DNA of 64,000 bases, from NCBI RefSeq assembly GCF_014648435.1, contig NZ_BMRC01000034.1, positions 1 through 64,000 on the forward strand. Reading direction: 5' to 3'. Both the position numbers and the translations under genes were made by a program. This document shows, in pieces, positions 24,770-31,573 of this stretch. Under the pieces are notes generated by a model. That model was given only the letters and a program-made list of their open reading frames with translations, was not told where the DNA came from and searched no databases. The stretch comes from Nonomuraea spiralis (GTDB lineage Bacteria > Actinomycetota > Actinomycetes > Streptosporangiales > Streptosporangiaceae). Numbering within the stretch: position 1 is the first letter of the stretch; each line of letters begins with the position of its first letter.

Positions 24770-24839
24770 TCGGACTGCCCGGGACCTGACGGGACTGCTC
24801 GGGACCTGATCGGACTGCCCGGGACCTGATCGGATTGTC
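24760..24839. repeat. Four 20-bp tandem repeats over the SARP stop codon
   Basis: Four units begin at 24760, 24780, 24800 and 24820. The consensus is CGGGACCTGATCGGACTGCC. Units 1 and 3 are identical, unit 2 has two differences and unit 4 three. The first unit encodes the last residues (Gly-Thr) and TGA stop of the SARP protein, so the gene end seems to have been copied three times downstream. It fills the gap to the thioesterase gene. Confidence 0.85.
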
Positions 24840-24855
24840 GGTGGGCGCCTGTTGA

Positions 24856-25305
24856 ATGGGGCGCATGACGGCGGACGCGGGCAGGCGTGGGATGTTCTGG
24901 GACATGCTGGCGGGCAAGGCGCCGCCACCGCCCGCGGCGGCGCTGCTCGGCTGGGAGCTCGTCGCGGTCGATCCGGAGGCGGGCACGATCGAGGTGGCGT
25001 TCGCGGCGGGCGAGCAGTTCACCAACCCGGTCGGCGTGATCCAGGGCGGCTTCCTGGCCGCGATGCTCGACGACACTTTGGGGCCCGCGCTGGTGGCGAC
25101 GCTGCCGGAGGACCGGTTCGCGCCGACCCTCGACCTCCACGTGCAGTTCCTGCGGCCCGCGCGGCCCGGCCGGCTCGTCGGGCGGGGGCGGGTGGTCAGG
25201 CGCGGCAAGGACGTGTGCTTCCTCGCGGGCGAACTCCTCGACCCCGAGGGCGGGCTCGTGGCCACGGCGACCGCGACCGTCATCGTCCGGGCCGTCGGCC
25301 GGTGA
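24856..25305 (+). CDS. PaaI-type hotdog-fold thioesterase
   Basis: 149 aa. The hotdog pattern is 'TNPVGVIQGGFLAAMLDDTLGPALVAT', with the conserved GG and Asp, then 'APTLDLHVQFLRPARPGRLVGRGRVVRRGKDVCFLAGELLDPEG'. The usual His before GG in PaaI proteins is Gln here. Such enzymes hydrolyse acyl- or aryl-CoA thioesters. ATG 24856 and ATG 24865 are both possible starts. It converges with the small double-Gly peptide gene 6 bp downstream; no clear link to the RiPP locus. Confidence 0.83.
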   Translation: MGRMTADAGRRGMFWDMLAGKAPPPPAAALLGWELVAVDPEAGTIEVAFAAGEQFTNPVGVIQGGFLAAMLDDTLGPALVATLPEDRFAPTLDLHVQFLRPARPGRLVGRGRVVRRGKDVCFLAGELLDPEGGLVATATATVIVRAVGR

Positions 25306-25311
25306 GCCGGG

Positions 25312-25428
25312 TTACGGCAGGGCGTCGATGACGGCGTCGCGCCAGTCGTAGTTGGCCCACATGCCGCCGTTGACGGCCGCGAGCTCGTCGTCGTCGAGCT
25401 CGCGGGCGCCGGTTCCGAAGTCGTTCAT
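25312..25428 (-). CDS. Small double-Gly leader peptide (candidate RiPP precursor B)
   Basis: 38 aa. The leader part has 'ARELDDDELAAVNGG' (residues 8-22), the classic bacteriocin/RiPP double-glycine leader form. A 16-residue candidate core, MWANYDWRDAVIDALP, follows. The start ATG 25428 has GAGGGGG about 10 bp upstream, and the stop TAA is 6 bp from the convergent thioesterase gene. The 'DELA...GGM' layout matches precursor A at 29319, encoded upstream on the same strand. The core is rich in Trp, Asp and aromatic residues. It is probably a second substrate of the ATP-grasp maturation system, or of an unlinked enzyme. Confidence 0.65.
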   Translation of the reverse strand: MNDFGTGARELDDDELAAVNGGMWANYDWRDAVIDALP

Positions 25429-25464
25429 GTCGGGTGTCCCCCTCTTTCTCGTGGTGAGATGTGC

Positions 25465-25542
25465 TCACTCAAGGTCGCAGGAGGCACTCGGCGACGTCTT
25501 GCTGATCTCCAGGGGCGGGCGGCGTACGGACTCGGGGGTCAC
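25465..25542 (-). CDS. Possible 25-aa coupled peptide
   Basis: A GTG at 25542 overlaps the stop of the small membrane protein gene (GTGA), the same coupling used by real genes in this window. It opens 25 codons: 'MTPESVRRPPLEISKT' followed by 'SPSASCDLE'. The C-terminus is rich in Ser/Thr with one Cys, a composition seen in some small RiPP precursors. No family is recognised. It could equally be chance coding at the end of the upstream gene. Confidence 0.3.
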   Translation of the reverse strand: MTPESVRRPPLEISKTSPSASCDLE

Positions 25543-25736
25543 TGAACGAGCAGCGAGGCGACGCCGAAGAGCCCGAGCGCGGCGCCGATGGTGAGGACCC
25601 GGGTGCGGACGGAGACGTGCGGCATGGTCACCCAGGCCGCCGCCGGATAGGCGATCAGGCCGCTGAACAGGACGAGCGCGAGGCCGGCGCCGACGTCGGC
25701 CGACATGATCACCAGGGCCGCCTGCCAGATCGCCAC
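25539..25736 (-). CDS. Small membrane protein, start uncertain
   Basis: The frame encodes three hydrophobic stretches: 'WQIALAAAAYLVAIWQAALVIM', then 'GLALVLFSGLIAYPAAAWV', then 'VLTIGAALGLFGVASLLVQ', given here as separate segments. No ATG, GTG or TTG precedes the first helix in frame, so the annotated GTG at 25736 clips it. The true start may be a rare codon further upstream, near 25790. Function unknown; it lies between the SMI1-type gene and the 38-aa peptide on the same strand, so export or immunity for a peptide is conceivable but not shown. Confidence 0.4.
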   Translation of the reverse strand: MAIWQAALVIMSADVGAGLALVLFSGLIAYPAAAWVTMPHVSVRTRVLTIGAALGLFGVASLLVQ

Positions 25737-25867
25737 CAGGTACGCGGCGGCGGCCAGGGCGATCTGCCACGACGGGCGCAGATCTCCGGATAATTCCTGT
25801 CGATGGGCCCGTCCGGCGGGCTTCGGGGGCTTGGGCTGCCGGGGGCTTTGGTGGGCTTTTGGTGGGG

Positions 25868-27175
25868 TCAGAGGATGTTCCAGGTCAGTTCGCCGGCTAC
25901 TGCCTTGGGTTTCCAGTAGCCGATGGTGCCGTCGTTCTCCAGGGCGTCGGCGGTCGTCTTCAGGAGGGCGTAGTAGGAGCGGATGCGGAGGTCGCCGGGC
26001 GTGAAGTTCATGATGTCCTCGTTGTCGGTCTCGCCGACGTCGTGGCGTACCGAGTCGATCACGAGGTGGTTGCCGGAGCCGTCGTAGCCGACGGGGATCA
26101 TGCGGCCGTCCCACCAGTCCGTACGCGGGTCGCCGTTCTCCACCTCGTCGATGTCGTCGCTCTCGCACAGGTCACGCCAGGTGTCCCGGATCCCCCGTAC
26201 GTCCTCGTCCAGGTAGCCCAGGAAACCGAAGGCCCAGGGGGCGTCGGACATGACGGTTCCGTTGTGCCGCAGCAGCGAGGCCCGCAGGTCGTCGGGGAAC
26301 GACAGGCCCATCTGGGCCTCGGCCACCGCGATGGTCGTGGCCTTGCCCGGTCTGCCGAGCGTGCGGTAGCTCTTGGGGGCGTTGGACTTCAGCCACGTCT
26401 CGATGCGCCGCCATTGCCGGTTGACCGCCCGGGTCACCTTCGCGTCGATCTTCCGTACGCGCGGCTCGGCCCTTCGGGGGTGGCAGTCGGCGTCGGACGC
26501 CGCCGTCCGCGGGACGAGCGGCGTCTGCTGCGGTTCGGTGACCTCGCCCGTCTCGACCGGCATCGGCTCGGTGTCCGGTGCCCAGCCGACGCCCAGTCCC
26601 CACTCGCCGACAGTGTCCGATTGGATGTCCGAGTCGGCGCCCGATTCGACGTCCGCCACGCAGCGGACGGCGGCGTCGGGGTAGATCCGCGCACAGTTCT
26701 CCAGTCCCAGCTCGGTCAGGTAGTCCCCGCCCTTGGAGAACACCGCCGCCTCCAGGACCTGCGTACCTCCCGCCAGCACGGCGAGCGCGAGCCCCGCCAC
26801 GGCCCACCGGCGTCGGCGGCGGGTGGCGGAGTCGTTCGGCCTCAGCCATCGGCGGAGGGCGGCGGGGGCGTCGGCGAAGGTCGCTGAGTGGGTGGTGTAG
26901 CGCTCGATGTCCCGTGCCGTCGGTGTTCCGAGGATCGGGGTGGGGGGCCACGGCGCCGCGTGCCCGGCCGCGCCGCCCGCCGCCCCGGCGTCCCGGCCCG
27001 AGGCCGACCGGTCCCGATCCCGCTCCGAAGCCGGCCGGTCCCGGTCCAGAGGCGGCCGGGCTCGTTCGGGGGGTGTGGGCTGTCGTGAGCGGCGAGCGAG
27101 CAGGATCGTCGCGGCCACCGCCGTCGCGGCCACCGCCGCCGAGAGGGCCCACCATAAGTGTCGAGAGGGGATCAT
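25868..27175 (-). CDS. Membrane-anchored SMI1/KNR4-domain protein
   Basis: 435 aa. An N-terminal helix ('HLWWALSAAVAATAVAATILLA') and a second one ('WAVAGLALAVLAGGTQVLE' near residue 130) flank an Arg/Asp-rich linker. The C-terminal half (from about 255) is a SMI1/KNR4 domain: 'QWRRIETWLKSNAPKSY', 'GKATTIAVAEAQMGLSFPDDLRASLLRHNG', 'WWDGRMIPVGYDGSGNHLVID'. SMI1/KNR4 domains often occur as immunity or regulatory proteins beside toxins or peptide systems. ATG 27175 is chosen; an in-frame GTG lies at 27184. It is separated from the maturation gene by a strong hairpin. Confidence 0.8.
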   Translation of the reverse strand: MIPSRHLWWALSAAVAATAVAATILLARRSRQPTPPERARPPLDRDRPASERDRDRSASGRDAGAAGGAAGHAAPWPPTPILGTPTARDIERYTTHSATFADAPAALRRWLRPNDSATRRRRRWAVAGLALAVLAGGTQVLEAAVFSKGGDYLTELGLENCARIYPDAAVRCVADVESGADSDIQSDTVGEWGLGVGWAPDTEPMPVETGEVTEPQQTPLVPRTAASDADCHPRRAEPRVRKIDAKVTRAVNRQWRRIETWLKSNAPKSYRTLGRPGKATTIAVAEAQMGLSFPDDLRASLLRHNGTVMSDAPWAFGFLGYLDEDVRGIRDTWRDLCESDDIDEVENGDPRTDWWDGRMIPVGYDGSGNHLVIDSVRHDVGETDNEDIMNFTPGDLRIRSYYALLKTTADALENDGTIGYWKPKAVAGELTWNIL

Positions 27176-27237
27176 CCGCCGCACCTGCGGCAGAGTACCG
27201 AACTAGGCCGACATCTCCTGGCGAATCACGCCAAGAG

Positions 27238-27260
27238 GGGCGGCACGGGTTGTGCCGCCC
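27238..27260 (-). terminator. Hairpin terminator after the RiPP maturation gene
   Basis: GGGCGGCAC (27238-27246) and GTGCCGCCC (27252-27260) form a perfect 9-bp stem with a 5-nt loop, 3 bp beyond the stop of the gene ending at 27264. No U-tract follows, as is usual for actinomycete terminators. It should end or reduce transcription of the precursor/ATP-grasp/maturation operon before the SMI1-type gene. Confidence 0.65.
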
Positions 27261-27263
27261 AGG

Positions 27264-28232
27264 TCAGAGCCAGTGCCAGGTGATCCGCGCCTCGCGGGCG
27301 GCGTCGGCCAGCCACTGTTCGAAGGCGGCCGCGCCGGCGGCCTCGATCGTGGCGTCGTCCGTCACGGCCTCCTGCCGGTCGAGGACCCGGCCGGTCAGGA
27401 AACCACCCTCGTACGGCACCGGGCCGGCCGACCCGCCGGCCGGAACCTCCCGCAGCGGTACGGGCAGCTCGCCGGCCCAGGTCCGGGCTCTCGTGAGCCG
27501 CAGGTCCCACCGGTCACCGAGGGAGCCGTCGAGCTCCGCGGCCTCGATCGGCTCGTCCGACAGCGCCCACATGGCCCGTACCTGGGCGAACCGGTCACGA
27601 TGGCCGTCCAGGTACGCGGGGGCCAGCTCGGCGCGCTTCCTCGCGCGGAACCGCTGGTCCTTGGCGGTCAGGGTCATGTGGTCGTGGAACGCCTCGGCGC
27701 TCATGCCCATCCGTTCCAGCCACTCCAGCATCGCCGCCTGGCTGGTGAGGCCGCGCCGCCTGCGGAAGCCGTCCGCGGCGGCCTGGATCTCCGCCAGCCC
27801 GATGTCCTCACGCTCGGCGGCGTTCCGCAGGACGCAGAACCGGACCAGCTCCTCCTGCGGCGACAACCCGGGACGCGTGAGCGAACGCAGCATGAGCATC
27901 GCCTCGGACACCGAGACGTGCGTCCCGTCCACGGTCAGCACATAACCGGCGGCCCAGTGGGTCGAATGGTCGACCAGCCAGGACGTGCCGTCGTCGCCCT
28001 GCACGCCGAGCATGATGGTGCCGCCCGACGGGTCGTCGATCAGCAGGTCGTAGTCGACGACCGGCGATCCAGGACGCGGACTGGTCACGAGCTGCGCTTC
28101 GAGCAGCGGATGCGCTTCGGCCCAGGCGGCGGCGGTGCGGTGGGCCGCCTCCACGGCCGTACGCCGGCGGGTGAGCCCGCGCAGCAGGTTGACGCCGCTT
28201 TCGAGGGCCGGGCCGAGGGAGAGTTGAGTCAT
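27264..28232 (-). CDS. Peptide maturation protein, SurA/PpiC-like
   Basis: 322 aa. It resembles the actinomycete 'putative peptide maturation system protein' family (TIGR04500, parvulin-related). The part around residues 125-225 has the SurA-type chaperone pattern: 'LVRFCVLRNAAEREDIGLAEIQAA', 'FRRRRGLTSQAAMLEWLERMGMSAEAFHDHM', 'RKRAELAPAYLDGHRDRFAQV'. The N-terminal third is a beta-rich domain ('TIMLGVQGDDGTSWLVDHSTHW'). It is translationally coupled to the ATP-grasp gene (ATGA). Inferred role: holding or presenting the precursor peptide during modification. Confidence 0.8.
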   Translation of the reverse strand: MTQLSLGPALESGVNLLRGLTRRRTAVEAAHRTAAAWAEAHPLLEAQLVTSPRPGSPVVDYDLLIDDPSGGTIMLGVQGDDGTSWLVDHSTHWAAGYVLTVDGTHVSVSEAMLMLRSLTRPGLSPQEELVRFCVLRNAAEREDIGLAEIQAAADGFRRRRGLTSQAAMLEWLERMGMSAEAFHDHMTLTAKDQRFRARKRAELAPAYLDGHRDRFAQVRAMWALSDEPIEAAELDGSLGDRWDLRLTRARTWAGELPVPLREVPAGGSAGPVPYEGGFLTGRVLDRQEAVTDDATIEAAGAAAFEQWLADAAREARITWHWL

Positions 28233-29215
28233 TGCGCGTCCGTTTCTTCGGCTTCTTCGGCCGTGAGCCAGTCGGCGATGGCGTCGCTGATGGGCAGGCC
28301 GGTCAGCTCTTCGATCCAGGCCCACTGGCCGTTGGGGTTGATCTCGAGAAACACGTACTCACCGTCGGGGGTGAGGATGAGGTCGATCGCCCCGAACGAG
28401 ACGCCGAGCGCGGCGACCAGGTCCGCGCAGCGGGTGGCGACGTCGTCGGGCAGGCGGTGCACGCTGTGGCGGGCGCGGGCGAAGTCGTAGTGGCGCCAGT
28501 CGTCGCGGGTGCGCGGCGAGTCCTGCGAGGCGATCTCTGCGGTGAACACCTGCCGTCCGACCACGGTGACCCGCAGTTCGACCGCCTTGGCGACGTACGG
28601 CTGGAGGATGACCGGCTCGTGCGCCAGCAGGCTCCGGCCCGCGAGGGCCCGCCGGTCCACCACGGTCGTGTAGACGGCGTGCGTGCCGCCGTCGATCTCG
28701 AACGGGGTGTGTTCCATCGCCTTCGCGATCAGCCGCCCGCCCGCGCGTTCGTAGGCGGGCACCAGCTCGGCCGGGTCGTTGGTGATCACGGTCCGCGGTA
28801 CGGCGAAGCCCAGCCGCCGGGCCAGCGCCAGGTGGACCAGCTTGTTGTGCGCCCTGCGCAACACCGGCCGGCGGGCCGGCAGCCAGCGCGCGTCCAGCAG
28901 GTCCCAGAAGCCGTCCATGAACCACTCCGAGAGCTCTTCCACGCGCTCCCGCTGGTCGGCGGCCGTGACGTTCTCGGCGGCACGCGGGCGGCCGGGACGC
29001 CGGGTCCAGACGGCCGTCGTGGTGGAGAGGTCGAAGACCTGTCCATCCCTGGTCAGGAACAGTTCGTCCCCGTCGGCCCCGAAGCGCGCGGTCAGCCGGG
29101 CGGCGGACGGGTAGTCGCCCGGATCCCACCACAGGGCGTCCGCGCCCCGGGCCTTCAGCTTGGGCAGGACCATCTCCACGGTCGCGTCGCCGGGCTCGCT
29201 CAGAATCAGTAGCAC
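28229..29215 (-). CDS. MvdD-like ATP-grasp peptide ligase
   Basis: 328 aa. The N-terminal segment 'LLILSEPGDATVEMVLPKLKARGADALWWDPGDYP' and the ATP-grasp core ('RAHNKLVHLALARRLGFAVPRTVITND', 'GGRLIAKAMEHTPF', 'VILQPYVAKAVELRVTVVG') are typical of RiPP ligases. The signature metal/ATP end reads 'AIDLILTPDGEYVFLEINPNGQWAWIEELTGLPI'. Family members form side-chain ester or amide cross-links in a precursor peptide (graspetides/microviridins). GTG 29215 is preceded by a run of six G. It lies between the precursor A gene and the maturation gene. Confidence 0.87.
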   Translation of the reverse strand: MLLILSEPGDATVEMVLPKLKARGADALWWDPGDYPSAARLTARFGADGDELFLTRDGQVFDLSTTTAVWTRRPGRPRAAENVTAADQRERVEELSEWFMDGFWDLLDARWLPARRPVLRRAHNKLVHLALARRLGFAVPRTVITNDPAELVPAYERAGGRLIAKAMEHTPFEIDGGTHAVYTTVVDRRALAGRSLLAHEPVILQPYVAKAVELRVTVVGRQVFTAEIASQDSPRTRDDWRHYDFARARHSVHRLPDDVATRCADLVAALGVSFGAIDLILTPDGEYVFLEINPNGQWAWIEELTGLPISDAIADWLTAEEAEETDAQ

Positions 29216-29282
29216 GTGTCCCCCCAGCCGCGTGGGAGGGAACCAGACGTTCCCTCCCACGCGACGGCGATCTTCGTCAGCG

Positions 29283-29326
29283 GATCGTCTTCAGTAGATC
29301 GTCTTCAGCTGGTCGTCTCTAGTAGT
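29283..29326. repeat. Three ~15-bp tandem repeats at precursor A stop
   Basis: GATCGTCTTCAGTA, GATCGTCTTCAGCTG and GTCGTCTCTAGTAG follow each other on the plus strand. The last unit contains the Tyr-stop codons of precursor A, read on the minus strand. The 3' end of the small gene thus appears to be partially triplicated, as at the SARP and double-AsnC gene ends. Confidence 0.6.
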
Positions 29327-29471
29327 CGGAGACCCAGTCGGTGGGCGGGTTGCCGTTCGTGCCGTAGCAGCGCTGCATCCGCATGCCACCCGAGACGAGG
29401 CCGAGGTCGACCTCGTCGATCACCGCCAGTTCGTCATTGAGATCGTCCAGACTCACGATCTTCTTGCTCAT
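29319..29471 (-). CDS. RiPP precursor peptide A of the ATP-grasp system
   Basis: 50 aa. The leader 'MSKKIVSLDDLNDELAVIDE' is followed by 'VDLGLVSGG' (residues 21-29, double-Gly cleavage motif). The 21-residue core (30-50) begins MRMQRC and ends TNGNPPTDWVSDY. The C-terminal core has Thr, Ser and Tyr next to Asp residues, which are possible partners for ATP-grasp cross-linking, plus one Cys. A strong ribosome site GGGAGGT precedes ATG 29471. It is the first gene of the operon with the ATP-grasp ligase and the maturation protein. Modification is inferred; only the leader form and context are seen. Confidence 0.82.
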   Translation of the reverse strand: MSKKIVSLDDLNDELAVIDEVDLGLVSGGMRMQRCYGTNGNPPTDWVSDY

Positions 29472-29498
29472 GGCCTTTACCTCCCTTCAACGTGAGCT

Positions 29499-29534
29499 GC
29501 GAGCCCCCCGGCTCGCGGGCGTGCGAACACGCCC
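29499..29534 (-). promoter_or_regulatory. Twin hairpins in the precursor A leader
   Basis: Two adjacent perfect stems lie 28 nt upstream of the precursor A start: GGGCGTG-TTCG-CACGCCC (29534-29517, a UUCG-type loop) and GCGAGCC-GGGG-GGCTCGC (29516-29499). Further upstream (29555-29605) the motif CAAGTCACT occurs twice, with a CAAGCCACC between the copies. The hairpins may stabilise the transcript or control the high expression of a precursor peptide; no named riboswitch is recognised. Confidence 0.5.
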
Positions 29535-29644
29535 TCAGCTCGGGACAAAGCTCACCATTCGCCATTTGAAAGTGACTTGGAGGTGGCTTGAGTGACTTGA
29601 GAGGCGGGTGAGGCGACCCTTCGGTTCGCCCACCCCACGGCGGG

Positions 29645-30364
29645 TCAGGCGCGGGCCGGCTCCGCGTTCAGGGCCACGCGGACGACCTCGCGGGCCAGCA
29701 GGCGGGCGGGGTCCACCACGGGGACCGGGACCTGGGCCGGGTCCAGGGCGAGCACCACCTCGGTGCACGCGGCCACCACGCGCCCCGCGCCCCGCGCGGC
29801 CAGCGAACGGGCCTGCGCGGCCAGCGCCTCCCCGTGCTCACGGCCGGCGCGGCCGCTCTTGACGGCGGCGATGGCGGCCATGACCTCGTGCTGGCCGGGC
29901 TCGTCCGGCTCGAACGGGGTGATGCCGTGGCGGCGCAGCGCGGGGCCGTACAGGTCGGCGCGCAGCGTCCCGGTGGTGGCCAGCAGCCCGGCGGCGCGGA
30001 CGCCGTCGGCGGCGAGGGCGGCGGCGGTGACCTCGACGATGCTCACCAGCTCGAGCCCGGCCTCCTCGGCGAGGGAGGGGACGAAGGCGTGCGCGGTGTT
30101 GCACGGCACCGCCAGCACCTCGCACCCGGACCGCCGCAGCTCCCCGATGCCGCGCCGCAGGTGCGGGGTCGGGTCCTCGCCACGTCCGAGCAGGCTCATC
30201 GACCGGTCGGGGACACGCGGATCGCCCCAGATCACGACCGGGACGTGCTCCTGGTCGCTGGAGGCCGCGGTCTCCTCGACGAGTTTGCCGTAGAAGTCGA
30301 CGGTGGCGGCCGGGCCCATGCCGCCCAGCACGCCGACCATCCTGGCCCGGCCGAGCGGGATCAT
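29645..30364 (-). CDS. Aspartate/glutamate racemase-family protein
   Basis: 239 aa. It has the cofactor-independent racemase pattern: 'RMVGVLGGMGPAATVDFYGKLV', first active-site Cys in 'VLAVPCNTAHAFV' and second in 'RVVAACTEVVLAL'. This is the YgeA-like branch, broader in substrate than strict aspartate racemase. ATG 30364 has AAGGAAG upstream. It is divergent from the double-AsnC regulator at 30464, which probably controls it. It could serve D-amino-acid supply or catabolism. Confidence 0.86.
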   Translation of the reverse strand: MIPLGRARMVGVLGGMGPAATVDFYGKLVEETAASSDQEHVPVVIWGDPRVPDRSMSLLGRGEDPTPHLRRGIGELRRSGCEVLAVPCNTAHAFVPSLAEEAGLELVSIVEVTAAALAADGVRAAGLLATTGTLRADLYGPALRRHGITPFEPDEPGQHEVMAAIAAVKSGRAGREHGEALAAQARSLAARGAGRVVAACTEVVLALDPAQVPVPVVDPARLLAREVVRVALNAEPARA

Positions 30365-30463
30365 CGGTGATCTTCCTTTCGGGTGACGTCGGTTCGGCTC
30401 AGGATCGCGGTATAGGGTGTCCCGACCGCCAGAACGCAGCAATCAGACATTCGAGGAGCAGCC

Positions 30464-31504
30464 ATGCAGGATTCCGGCGTGGAGCCGCCGCCGCTGCTGG
30501 CCGAGTCCGACCTCGAACTCATCGACGCGCTCCAGATCAGCCCGCGGGCGAGCTGGGTGGAGGTCGGGGCGGCCGTCGGGGCCGACCCGGTGACGGCGGC
30601 GCGGCGCTGGCAGCGGCTCACGAGCACCGGCGAGGCGTGGACCACGGTCGCGCTCGGCCCCCGGCAGATGCACGCGCTGAGCATGGCGTTCCTGGAGATC
30701 GACTGCGCGGCGGGCGCGGCGGCCGAGGTGGCGGCGACGCTGGCGCGCGAGCGGCACCTCATCACCGTGCAGCACGTCGCCGCCGGGCACGACCTGTTCG
30801 TGATCGCCGTGGCCCCCTCGATGGCCGCCCTGGCCGACCACGTGCTCACCGCGCTGCCGCGGGTGCCGGGAGTGGCCAAGGTACGCACCCACGTCGCCAC
30901 GCGCGTGTTCGAGGCGTCGTGCCGGTGGCGGCTGCGGGTGTTGCCGCCGCGTACGGCCCACGCGCTGGCCAGGCGGCCGGGCGTGCCGGAGTCGACCAGG
31001 GAGATGGACGAGATCGACCGGCGGTTGTTCACCGCCCTGCTGCCCGACGGCCGCGCCCCCTACGCCGAGCTGGCCAGGGCGGTGGGCACGTCAGAGCGTA
31101 CGGTGCAGCGCCGGCTGACCAGGCTGGTGGCCACCGGCGACCTCGACTTCCGCTGCGACCTGGCGCGTTCGCACGCGGGCTGGCACTCGGCCGCGCTGCT
31201 GTGGTTGCGGATGCCGGACGCGCTGCTGGAGGAGACCGGCCGCGCGCTGCTCGGCTGGCCGGAGACGCGTACGTGCGCGGCGCTGGCCGGGCCGCGCAAC
31301 ATGCTGCTCACCGTGGGCCTGCACGGCGTGGCCGACCTGCATCCGCTGGTGGTACGGCTGGAGGAACGTTTCCCGCACGTGAGCGTGGCCGACCGGCAGA
31401 TCGTCCTGCGCCAGTCGAAGTTGTACGGCCGGCTGCTCGACCCGTACGGCCGCTGTGCCGAGGTCGTCCCGGTGGACCCGTGGAGCCTGCCGCGGGCCGC
31501 CTGA
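30464..31504 (+). CDS. Double-module Lrp/AsnC transcriptional regulator
   Basis: 346 aa with two AsnC units in one chain, about twice the usual 150 aa. Unit one: 'LAESDLELIDALQISPRASWVEVGAAVGADPVTAARRWQRL' plus an RAM-type sensor. Unit two, from about residue 180: 'EMDEIDRRLFTALLPDGRAPYAELARAVGTSERTVQRRLTRL' plus a second sensor. Such tandem AsnC proteins are common in actinomycetes and usually sense amino acids. GGAG lies 7 bp before the ATG. It is divergent from the racemase gene. The stop codon lies in the first of three direct repeats. Confidence 0.88.
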   Translation: MQDSGVEPPPLLAESDLELIDALQISPRASWVEVGAAVGADPVTAARRWQRLTSTGEAWTTVALGPRQMHALSMAFLEIDCAAGAAAEVAATLARERHLITVQHVAAGHDLFVIAVAPSMAALADHVLTALPRVPGVAKVRTHVATRVFEASCRWRLRVLPPRTAHALARRPGVPESTREMDEIDRRLFTALLPDGRAPYAELARAVGTSERTVQRRLTRLVATGDLDFRCDLARSHAGWHSAALLWLRMPDALLEETGRALLGWPETRTCAALAGPRNMLLTVGLHGVADLHPLVVRLEERFPHVSVADRQIVLRQSKLYGRLLDPYGRCAEVVPVDPWSLPRAA

Positions 31505-31573
31505 TCAGCGTGGCCGGACAGCGGCCCGGCGGCTGATCAGCGTGGACAGCGGCTCGGCGCCTGATCAGCGTGG
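31501..31573. repeat. Three CTGATCAGCGTGG direct repeats between convergent genes
   Basis: CTGATCAGCGTGG occurs at 31501-31513, 31533-31545 and 31561-31573, with related GGACAGCGGC words between. TGATCA reads as a stop on both strands: the first copy carries the AsnC-type gene stop and the third copy the stop of the convergent amidase gene. The whole gap between the two genes is made of this repeat. Confidence 0.8.

Noticed and set aside
24760..24839. Iterons of a replication origin
   Set aside because: The repeats are GC-rich, overlap a stop codon, and no replication initiator or AT-rich unwinding region is nearby.
25280..25468. A 62-codon minus-strand frame over the peptide B gene
   Set aside because: Arg-rich shadow; the alternative 38-codon frame has a ribosome site and a recognisable leader.
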